Source: Atriophallophorus winterbourni (taxonomy: Eukaryota > Platyhelminthes > Trematoda > Plagiorchiida > Microphallidae). From it: a stretch of DNA of 64,000 nucleotides. Below, one piece after another: positions 55,208 through 64,000 of this stretch. The stretch's first letter is position 1; every line of letters starts with the position of its first letter. The notes beneath the pieces are model-generated. The model had not been told where the DNA came from and did no database searches. It saw only the letters and a list, made by a program, of their open reading frames with translations. A program made the translations under genes and the position numbers. The stretch covers positions 17,005-81,004 of the forward strand of contig JACCGJ010019016.1 in assembly GCA_013407085.1 (NCBI GenBank), given 5' to 3'.

Positions 55208-58200
55208 ATGTCATTTCTGAAACTGGGAACCTGGAACGTCCGGTCCATGCTTTCTGGGTTTTATGACAACGTCTCGAATATCAGAGGTGTAAGAAAATCT
55301 ACTGTGATTAACAATGAGTTGAAGAGACTGAATGTCGACGTGGCAGCCCTAAAAGATACGCGATGTTTTGGAAAGAAAGGGGTTCTGATGAGCCCCGACT
55401 GCATGGAGTTGGGTTTGCCGTTCGAAACGACCTTCTAAAAGCAACAAAACCGTGCAGCAACGGGAGCGAACGGATTTGAACTCTAAATCTGAGGTGCACT
55501 ACTGGTACTATTAAGTTGGTAAACGTTTATGCGCCGACGCTCTCTGCGACGACAGCTGAAAAAGACGCTTTTTATTACAACCTCACAACAGTCCTGAAAA
55601 ACGTGCAACAAAGAAACTGTGTAGTGGTATTGGGTGATTTTAATGCTAGAGTTGGTGCGGATTACGAATCTTGGCAAAACTGTCTCGAGCGGTTCGGTGT
55701 AGGTAAAACCAATGAAAATGGACTAGGCCTTTTAGAATTATGCACACAGTACAGTCTAAGTGTCAGTAACATTTTCTTTCAAACAAAACCATAGCATAAG
55801 GTCTCTCGGAAACATCCTCGCTCTAAGCACTGGCACCAGCTTGATCTTATTCTTGTTAGACGCACTAATATAGGAAGCGTACTTTTCACCAGATCATATC
55901 AAAGCGCAGATTGTGACACTGATCATTCACTGGTCTGTGCAAAACTGAATCTTTCCGACACGAGATTTCACCACACCAAATTGTCTGGTAAGCCTAGGAT
56001 TGACGTCACCCACATGTGCGAAGCTAATCTAGCTGCGCGATTTGCGAAAGCCTTCACAGCCGTGTTCAGCAAGGCAACCCCACTTGAATTGGCTTCAGAA
56101 AACTGGGAATCGATTAAAAGCTGCATATGCCGAGTCGCACTTTCCACTTTCTGTCCGAAGAAAGCTCGAACAAGCGACTGGTTCGAAGCCAAAGCTTCTG
56201 AGATGACTGCTGTTTTGGATGAGAAACGGTCAGCATTCTCGAGGTTTAAAGGTATGCCAACAAATGAAAACTTGAGACTTTTAGGAGCAGCCAGAAATAA
56301 GGTCCAACAGACTGCGAGGCGATGTGCAAATGACTACTGGACAGAAATTATCCTTAGTATCCAAAAAGCTGTGGATACTGGAAATATTCACGGCATGTAT
56401 GATGGGATCAAGAGAGCCATTGGTCCAAACAAACTTGAAACGGCTCCCATTGAGTCTGTATCTGGTGACCCGATTATGTACAAAACTCAGCAGATGGAAA
56501 GATGGGTAGAGCACTTCTCCTCTCTCTACTCTAGGGACAGTACTGTTTTACCACATGTATTTGAAAATGTCGAGCGGTTGCCGACTATTGAATATCTAGA
56601 TACTCCCCGTACTTTTGATGAGCTCAGTAGAGCAATCGACCGCTTAGCGAATAAAAAGGGCCCCTGGTGACGACGGAATTCCACCTGAGCTCATCAAATG
56701 CGGTAGAGCAGCATTATTACAACCGTTTCACCATTTGCTTCTTCAGTGCTTGCAGGAGGAGTATGTCCCACAAAAGATGCGAAACACAAAGATCATCACG
56801 CTATTCAAGAATAAAGGAGATAGAGGCGACTGCAACAATTACAGAGAAATCTTCCTTCTGAATCTTGTAGGCAAATTGATTGCTGAAGTCTTACAGATTC
56901 GGCTGCAAGTTTTAGCTGATAGAATTTACTCCGTATCTCAATGTGGATTCCGCAAGTGAAGATCAACCGTTGCCATGATCTTCTCCCTGAGACAACTTCA
57001 AGAAAAGTAACGAGAACAGCGTATGCCATTATACGCTGTTTTTATTGATTTAACGAAGGCATTCGACTACGTCAGCAGGGAGGGTCTTTTAAAATGCTTG
57101 ATTTGATAGGCTGCCCCCCAAGACTGCTGAAGCTCGTTATTTCGTTCCACTCAGGCATGAAGGGCTCAGTCTATTTTAACGGTTTCATCTCAGAAGCCTT
57201 GGAAATTCGCCGAGGCGCCAAACGAGGGTGTGTTCTTGCTCCCACGCTGTTCGAGAAATTCTTTGCTCTGCTCCTGAAGCACGCTCTCAGGATGAGAACA
57301 GAAGGTATTTACTTACGCATGCGAAGTGATGGCAAGATTTTCAACCTAAACCGGTTGAGAGCACAAACCGAACACGAAATGGGCTCATCCGTGACCTGCT
57401 GTTTGCCGACGATGCAGCCTTTATTGCTCACTCCCAAAAGCACCTGCAGTCTCTAATGGACTGTTTTTCGTTGGCATTCAAAGACTTTAGTCTAACAATA
57501 AGCATGAGCAAGACCAAAGTCCTTGGCCTAAGGACTGTATCGCCTCCCATCATCACTGTTGTACACTGTCAGCTTGAGTCAGTAGATAAATTCACATACC
57601 TTGGTTCAACCATTGCGGATAACCTCTCGCTAGACACGGAGATTGATAAGCGGATTGGCAAAGCAGCTGTTATTCTGTCCCGTTTGAACTCTCGTGTTTG
57701 GGGTAACTGCGAGCTGACTGTAAAGACCAAGATGATGGTGTACAGCGCGTACGTACAAAATGCTTTACTGTACGGCAGTAAATCCTGGACCACCCATTCA
57801 AGACACGAACGACAGCTGAATGCTTTCCATCTACGAAGCATCCGTCGTATGTTGAACATATCGTGGATGGACAAAGTAACTAATGCTGAAGTGCTTTCAA
57901 AAGCTGGTCTACAGAGCATGTTCACTCTATTGCGACAGCGCCGCCTGCGCTGGCTTGGTCATTTCTATAAAATGGAAAATGGTCGTATTCCGGAAGATAT
58001 ACTCTATGGTGATTTGCAACTAGAAAGTCGACCATAGGGCAGACCGCTCTTGCGGTACAAAGACGTTTGCAAAAGAGATATGATAGCTCTTGGCATTGAC
58101 CCGGCGAGTTGGGAAGAACTTGCTCCTGACCGTTCACATTAGAGGCACTGTGTTAAGTGTCGTCTGCATGCTGGGGAGGAGTAGATACAGCTCTTGGCGG

Positions 58201-58372
58201 CTGAACGCTGATCACACCGCCGACGTGCAACTGACGCAATACAACCGAGTTCTGACTATCTTTGTCAGCGCTGCGGGAGAGATTGTTCCTCCCGAATCGG
58301 ACTGTTTAGTCACTCAAAAAGCTGCAAAACTTGAACATTCACGCGTTTGTGATGTACATCTATGGTCGACAT
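54375..58372 (+). mobile_element. Near full-length non-LTR retrotransposon with C-terminal zinc finger
   Basis: A leader of about 830 bases (54375-55207) precedes one long ORF broken by several shifts and stops. The endonuclease shows LGTWNVRSM, VNVYAPTLSA, VVVLGDFNARVG and TDHSLVCAKLN. A linker leads to RT with KGPxDDGIPPELIK, KIITLFKNKGDRGDCNNYR, FIDLTKAFDYVSREG, FNGFISEALEIRRGAKRGC and LFADDAAFIAHSQ (FADD at 57401-57412). The thumb is LDTEIDKRIGKAA, LLYGSKSWTTHSRHERQLNA and RQRRLRWLGHFYKME. The C-terminus is CQRCGRDCSSRIG with a following H..S..C (58250-58320), a C2H2-like finger. Proteins of this family are sometimes mislabelled as host genes. Confidence 0.9.
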
Positions 58373-58374
58373 CT

Positions 58375-58887
58375 ACTGAAGGAGACCAACAACATTTATT
58401 CCACATACGTAAAACCAGTTTTGGAATATGGTTTGCCAGCCACCTATCCACAAAGTAAGGGAGAACGTGACCTGTTGGAAAAAGTGCAAAGGCGGGCGAC
58501 GAAACGAGTACAAGGACCGAAATCTATTCCTTATGTAGAGAGAGTTCAACGCCTCAACCTCATGTCGCTCGGTATACGGCGTGTGGGCTACGAGCTGCTG
58601 CTAACTCGTCGCATATTTCTAGAAGCTTATGGTGACGAGCTGTGCGTGGTCTTCCTCTCGTGACAGACTCATGCACCCGTGGCCACGCTCTAATGCTTCA
58701 ACAGCAAAGGACACTACACCTAACACAGGGATACACACTCTCAACAAGAATTATTAACTTTTGGAATGCGTTTCCGGAAGAAGTTATTCCAGCAAGATCT
58801 GAAAACCAATTCAAGCAACTAGTGGATAATGTACTGCCTGTAATCACGGCGAAGCTGTACAACACTGAACAGGATTTTCTCAACTGA
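58375..58887 (+). mobile_element. CR1-like ORF2 C-terminal fragment
   Basis: Frames 58375-58663 and 58642-58887 give YSTYVKPVLEYGLPATYP, LLEKVQRRATKRVQG and YVERVQRLNLMSLGIRR. After one shift RGHALMLQQQR and IINFWNAFPEEVI follow. This is the typical thumb and C-terminus of CR1 and relatives. It belongs to a subfamily different from the next copy and is strongly 5'-truncated. Confidence 0.8.
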
Positions 58888-58984
58888 GGTTCTCCTGGAC
58901 TATGTTGCTGATATAAAGAGATGCGGCTTACAAGGGCTTGACCCCCTGTCGTCTGCCACTAAAAGAATGTATGAAGGAAAGCCC

Positions 58985-60010
58985 TCTACCTAGAATTTAG
59001 TTACGCTTTAGATTCCGTATATTGCCGCCTTCTAGAGATTGAGCTTGCAGCAAAAGGAATACGAGGTAGTCTACTTGCTTGCATAAAGGCCTTCTTTACA
59101 GGTAAAACATTCCGACTTGGGGTAGGATCTACGCTGTCGAATCAAACCGACGTAATCAGTTATGTACTACAATGGTCAGTACTTGGTCCTCTTCCATTCC
59201 TGATTTTCATCGATGACTTGTCATCTGCATTGAAGTACCCATGCTTCATTTTCTCGGATGATGTGAAATTCATCAGATCAACTGTTGAAGATACCTTGAT
59301 GCACGACCTTGAACCAGTCATAAATTGTTCATACCAGAGGGACATCCCACTTAACCTCAATAAGAGCTAACTCTGGTTGATAAGATTTCACTCCAATTGT
59401 CGGGTAATTCTCTCAATGTTAACGCCTCACAGCGTGTTAAGTATTCGGGAGTACTAGTTAGGACTGATTTCGAATGGGACGACCAATGCGCCGCTGCAGC
59501 TCGCAAAGTGCTCTTACGGCTGCTATCCGTGCTATCTAGCAAAAGGCATTAATTCGGCCGCATTTAGAATATTGTGTCCAGGTGTGGGGCCATTAATACA
59601 AGAAGGGCATCGTTCGGCTCGAAAGCGTTAAGCGTCTCGCAACTCGCACGATTGAGTGTCATCGAAGGAAACCTAACGTTGCACGCCTGAAGTCCCTAGA
59701 TCTTCTCTTATTTACACGCCATCGTTTGAGAGGTGACTTAATTGAAACCTTTAAGATCTTGGAGGGGTTAGGTAGAGTTACCATGACCGACTTCTTTGCC
59801 TTAAGACCCGAGCTGGGCACCCGCGGACATTCACTCAAACTTGCTAAGGAGAGATGTAGACTGGGCTCTCGGAAAAACCTTTTCGGCCTTAATGTGGTAA
59901 ATTTCTGGAACAGGTTTCCAGAAGAACTTATATCCTGCAGTTTTGTCACGAGTTTTAAGAACGGTTTGGACCGCATCTGGGCCACTCTTTTTCCTGAATT
60001 CTCCCCCTAA
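58985..60010 (+). mobile_element. CR1-like ORF2 fragment, decayed
   Basis: It begins at RT motif A (EFSYALDSVYCRLLE) and continues LGPLPFLIFIDDLSSAL and CFIFSDDVKFI, where FSDD replaces FADD. LEYCVQVWG, LRGDLIETFKILEGLG and WNRFPEELISCSF follow, ending near LFPEFSP and TAA at 60009. It is the same family as 62.5-64 kb but with many stops. The frame closes with 59726-60010. Confidence 0.85.
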
Positions 60011-60504
60011 TTTCTATGCAACATTAGGTAGTTCATCATTTTTAGCGTTGTCTGATAAGTATGTAAATGCTACAGTTCTGCTTTTTAAATACAACACTTC
60101 TTTAGCTGAGAGATCACCGTACTGGTGAAGAGAAATTTATTTTTATTTTCCAGCATCATTCATAACTAGGTGCTCCCTAATTACAAACCAGATAATCACT
60201 TTGCGTCCCGATCATCGAAGATATCCAAATAACAATAAGAAAAAACGCTTTGGCCGTGGTGGTTGCTTCTCTGCATCTTTTGACCGAAAGAACTTCTGGA
60301 CGCTCGATTGGCTCCTTAGCCACTTACTGTCCTGTGCAACTGAAGCGAACTGAACTGAAAGATATTTATGTATTATTTTGCTTGCTAGTCAATGCTGCAG
60401 TGTCTGTGTTATGGTACACTAAATGTTATTTGAAGCGATCACTGCTTTTATTCACCATACAATGTTAAGGTTTTAGCGGTTGATCCAGCGAAGATTTCAC
60501 CACT
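60011..60504. other. 3' tail of CR1 copy or unannotated flank
   Basis: No coding feature was recognised. It contains a GATCACCG...AACTGAACTGAAAGATATTT stretch that could be the CR1 3' untranslated region. It ends at the LTR-like block. Confidence 0.5.
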
Positions 60505-60870
60505 TACTGCGTACGCCTTCTGATTATTGTACCCAACAAATCGGAACACACTCCTCAACGTAACACAGCCTACAGATCCAAAACAATCAGACGATAGACT
60601 TATCCCAAAGCAGAACACTTGAGTAGCGTGAATAGTATAATAAAATTGTGTACATATTTACATGTATCATTATGACAAAACAAATGACAAAATATGTAGG
60701 ATTAATATAATAAAATATACAAGGATGAAAACACCATAATACTCCCTTCCTAGAGCGTTCGAAGAGAGTAAAATGCTCGAAACGAAAAGTTAATCCGCGT
60801 AGTCTGCAAGATTTGCAGGCCACCTGACTCTCCGACCTGATCAAGTTTTTTTTAATTGGGGAGGGTGTGT
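60505..60870 (-). repeat. Gypsy 3' LTR-like block
   Basis: It matches 40985-41580 in order: CACTTACTGCGTACGCC, the ACTTATCCCAAAGCAGAACAC block, TGTACATATTTACATGTAT, TCCGCGTA, and the end near GGGGAGGGTGTGTCAG. It lies at the 3' side of the minus-strand Pol at 60986-62446. Its exact ends are not certain. Confidence 0.65.
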
Positions 60871-60985
60871 CAGAAGATGGAACAGTGAGTTCACACGTCT
60901 CGATCGATTGGATTGACTGAGGTACACTGGGGAAAAGAGGAATGGGCGAGCTTAAAGAAAAACTGTCAACATCGAAGGTACCACT

Positions 60986-62446
60986 TCAGGTGTGAACGTT
61001 TGAGGGTGGAGTTTCGTCGCACACTGGTTCGATAGAAGATGCTCCAAAATGGCCAATAGAAACCGTATCTTTAGCACCATTTTTCTCGATGACGATGTAT
61101 TTGGCAAAGCGGCTAATGACTATGAAGGGTCCAGTGTATGGGGCTTGCAGTGGTTTGCGCGTGTGATCAGTTCGAATAAAGACAAACGCACATGACTGTA
61201 AATCACTGGGAAAGTAAAACGTTACGATTGTATTAGCGAGTGGGGGTGGCACGCGATTGACGAATGAATGATCGTAAGCGACTGACATAATTAGGAACAG
61301 TGATGTCTGCTGCTACGTCATGGGGTGCGATCAATTCACCAAGGAGGCGGAGTGTAGTGCCGTAAACAAATTCTGCCGCGGAACAACCGAGATCTTCTTT
61401 GACAGTAGCACGTATACCAAGGAGGATCAATGGCAGGTTCTCTGCCCAATTTTCCGCATTAAATCACTGCGGCTTTTATCTGTTGGTGGAACCGTTCAAC
61501 AAGTCCGTTAGCGCAAGAATGGTAAGCTGCTTTTTCTATGTGATTAGCACCTAGAACAATAGTAAAAACCTGAGATTCACGATCCGTAGTAATCGTTGAT
61601 ATGACACCATTATCGCTGATCCAAATTTGCAGAAAAGTTTTTGCTATGGTTTTTGCTGTAATATTAATAATCGGGATGGCCATAGGCCAGCAGCTGAAAC
61701 GGTCGACACAAGCTAAAATGTATGTGAAACCATTAAAGATAGCCAAAGGACCGACAATGTCGAGATGAACATGCTGAAATCGTTGACGCTGTGGAGGAAA
61801 AGATATTGGGGCATTGATAGTATGACGTTGCACTTTTCTGCGTTGACAATGGATACAGGCTTTCGTCGAATTTTGAATATGCGTGTGCATTTTTTGCTAA
61901 ACAAAGAAATCGGTGATCAACTTACGAGTAGCACGAATACCGGGGTGGGAAAAAGAATGAAAGTGTTCAAAAATAGACTTTTTCAGGAACTTTGGTTCTA
62001 AAGGACGGGGATGGTAGGTGGAAAAATCACATAATAAATTCAAAATCGAACTGGGATAGGGACAGTTTGAAGTCTAAGGGATGAGGTAGATTAATATTGT
62101 TGTAAGTCACTGTCATGTTGCTAAGCCTCTGCTAAATGCTTGAAATCGAATTCCATCGACTGATTGCGGTGAGTTGCATGCAAGAAAATGCATCTGCGAC
62201 TGTGTTCGATGAAGCAGACAGATAACGTATATCACTCGTAAATTGCGAAATATAGTCAAGTTGACGTATCTCACGGGGTGAATATCTATCAGCTGTAGCC
62301 GAGAGGGCAAACGTCAAAGACTTGTGATCAGTCCAAACAGTGAAATTGCGGCCTTTGAGCAAATGCCAAAAATGGCTCAATTGTTTTCCTCGCAGTTTCA
62401 AGGCGTACAACGCCGAGATTATAACTCCAACGCCTCTGCGTATCAC
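60986..62446 (-). mobile_element. Ty3/gypsy-like Pol fragment (RNase H and integrase)
   Basis: Reverse strand. RNase H at 62446-62132 has GRNFTVWTDHKSLTFAL, SPREIRQLDYISQFTSDIR and ASSNTVADAFS. Integrase at 61890-61459 has ACIHCQRRKVQRHT (zinc-binding), HVHLDIVGPL, TTDRESQVF and CANGLVERFHQQIKAA, so the D,D,E residues are visible. The C-terminal part at 61430-60986 has GIRATVKEDLGCSAAEFVYG and LQAPYTGPFIVISRF (GPY/F-like). Frame shifts and stops lie between the parts, and the protease and RT are missing. The right side is cut by a CR1 copy near 62480. Confidence 0.87.
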
Positions 62447-62479
62447 TTCAATGTGTACTCGCTGATCGCCCCCTCTGCA

Positions 62480-63996
62480 CCGGCCTTACATTCGAGGTAC
62501 ACCATGTCGAGAATATATTGGCCAGCCTATCTTACAACAAGTCGGCAGGGCCCGATAGCATCCATCCACGAATGATCAGACTGCTAGCGCCTATGTTAGC
62601 TGTGCCGATCACAGAACTTTTCACATCATCCCTCAGTCAGGGCACCCTTCCTTTAGACTGGAGAACAGCCCTTGTAGTACCTATCCATAAGGGAGGAGCT
62701 TCCTCGGCAGTCAATAATTACCGCCCGGTTAGCCTCACTAGTGTACTATGTAAGGTTATGGAAAGATTGATCCGCGATAAAATATGTGGATATCTAACCA
62801 AACACTCTCTTTTTAATGGCATACAACACGGCTTCCTAAAAGGTAGGTCATGTCTGACAAATTTGTTGAGCTTTCTTAACGAAGTTACTAAGAGGATGGA
62901 TGATGGTATAGCTGTAGAAGTCTTCTATCTCGACTTTAGTTAGGCTTTTGATTCAGTCAACCATAGGCTCTTGCTTCTCAAACTCTCAGCCATAGGAGTA
63001 TCAGGGAACCTTCTGGGCTGGATTCGAGCATTCCTTAGCGACCGTTCCTTTACTGTCAGGGTAGATGATACTTACTCCGCAAGTGCGCATGTAACGGGTG
63101 GGGTTACCCAGGGCTCAGTCTTGGGGCCGTTGCTGTTCCTCATCTTCATTGATGATCTTGCCAGCCAACTGCGCTCACCCTGTTATATGTTTGCTGACGA
63201 CGTTAAAATTGTCGGTAGGTCGGATAACTCCGATTTGATAAGTGATGTGGAAGCTGTAACAGCATGGGCGGGTAAGTGGGACCTTCCCCTTAACCTAGAT
63301 AAGAGTCACTTGCTCTCTACACTGGCAGGCAACATGATTGTGTCTACGCCCTCAGCTCACACGGAGTTCCGTAGGGTAAAGTCTACTAAGGACCTAGGAA
63401 TCGTAGTCTCCGCAAACTTTAAGTGGGCTGACCAATGTGCTGCTGCAGCTCAAAGGGCCAGGAGGGAACTCTTTCGACGACGTTCAGCCCTCACTTGCAG
63501 AAAAGCTGAGGTGCTATTGCCCCTCTACAAGGCAATAGTAAGGCCACATTTAGAATACTGTATCCAGGCTTGGAAGCCGTATTACCAGAAGGATATCGTG
63601 CATCTAGAAAAGGTACAGAAGCTGGTCACTCGCATGATCGAGGGGTTAGCATACACCAACTATGAAAATCGTCTATTAAAACTAGGACTTTTCTCACTTA
63701 GGAGGAGGCAACTTAGGGGGGATCTTATAGAGACCTTTAAGGTTGTCAAAGGATTAAGTTGTCTCGAATTTGATGACTTCTTTCGGTTCTCTCCTTTGGT
63801 TGGTACACGAGGGCACAGTCTTAAGCTAAGTAAACAGCACACCAGGCTCGAATCCGAAACGCACTTCTTCAGCATCCGTAGAGTGAACGCGTGGAACTCA
63901 CTTCTCGCAGAACTAATCATGACAACTTCAGTAATTGCGTTCAAACATGGGCTGGACGAACGGTGGCAGGTGCTCTTCCCGGAGCATTACCCTTAA
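62480..63996 (+). mobile_element. CR1/Perere-like ORF2, 5'-truncated, one stop codon
   Basis: Two in-phase frames, 62518-62943 and 62944-63996, are separated only by TAG 62941-62943. RT motifs are NKSAGPDSIHPRMIR, DWRTALVVPIHKGGAS, NNYRPVSLTSVLCKVMERLI, QHGFLKGRSCLTNLL, YLDFS-stop-AFDSVNHR, GVTQGSVLGPLLFLIFIDDL and YMFADDVKIVG (FADD at 63190-63201). The C-terminus is LEYCIQAWKPYYQKD and LRGDLIETFKVVKGLS. The frame ends at TAA 63994-63996, seven bases before the window end. The endonuclease and ORF1 are absent. It is the youngest-looking CR1 copy here. Confidence 0.9.
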
Positions 63997-64000
63997 GACC

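Noticed and set aside
55208..58140. Host gene similar to craniofacial development protein 2
   Set aside because: This label is often given to such sequences in databases, but endonuclease and RT motifs in order show it is a retrotransposon.
60840..60880. Polypurine tract for a plus-strand LTR element (GGGGAGGG before TGTGTC)
   Set aside because: The adjacent Pol is on the minus strand and matching sequence at 41570 is also minus-oriented, so a plus-strand reading is unsupported.

Overview
This is a eukaryotic, intron-rich and transposon-rich window. It most resembles a parasitic flatworm, probably a digenean trematode. The host proteins look metazoan. The transposons are the mix typical of trematode genomes: RTE/SR2-like and CR1/Perere-like non-LTR elements, CsRn1-like and other Ty3/gypsy elements, and short repeats tailed with (CATA)n. 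The species assignment is an inference, because no ribosomal or mitochondrial marker is present.

Two host genes can be read. Glutathione synthetase (GSS, + strand) runs from before the left edge to a stop at 30083. Eight exons are in the window, and splice phases match at every junction. One GSS intron (4600-25809) is 21.2 kb and almost entirely transposon. ENY2 (transcription and mRNA export factor, - strand) has three coding exons between 32874 and 31261 and is convergent with GSS. Its exon 2 seems to lack one base in an A run.

The 21-kb GSS intron holds a tandem array of a composite retroelement unit. There are three copies of about 3.96, 3.99 and 3.95 kb (5162-17065) and a broken fourth. 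Each unit contains, in order: a minus-strand SINE-like compound, a plus-strand RTE leader and endonuclease fragment, a second retroelement's leader and endonuclease fragment, a (TA)n tract, and the 3' part of a minus-strand RTE. The 5' part of that same minus RTE lies just right of the array (18056-20705). The array is therefore best explained by serial duplication of one ancestral nested locus, with breakpoints at the 4-base microhomology ACAG. Further right in the same intron are a plus RTE fragment interrupted by a SINE-like insertion (20709-22090) and an RTE (22100-25150) interrupted by an antisense piece of its own 3' end flanked by a 45-bp duplication.

Right of ENY2 (34-64 kb) I see no host gene with confidence. 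This part holds RTE fragments, a hammerhead-ribozyme-like motif, a gypsy gag, pieces of gypsy pol and LTR, a very AT-rich decayed non-LTR element (44.3-48 kb), a CR1-like element with a PHD-finger ORF1 (51.2-54.35 kb), a near full-length non-LTR element with a C-terminal zinc finger (54.4-58.4 kb), and three CR1-like 3' ends. The last of these (62.5-64 kb) is open apart from one stop codon.
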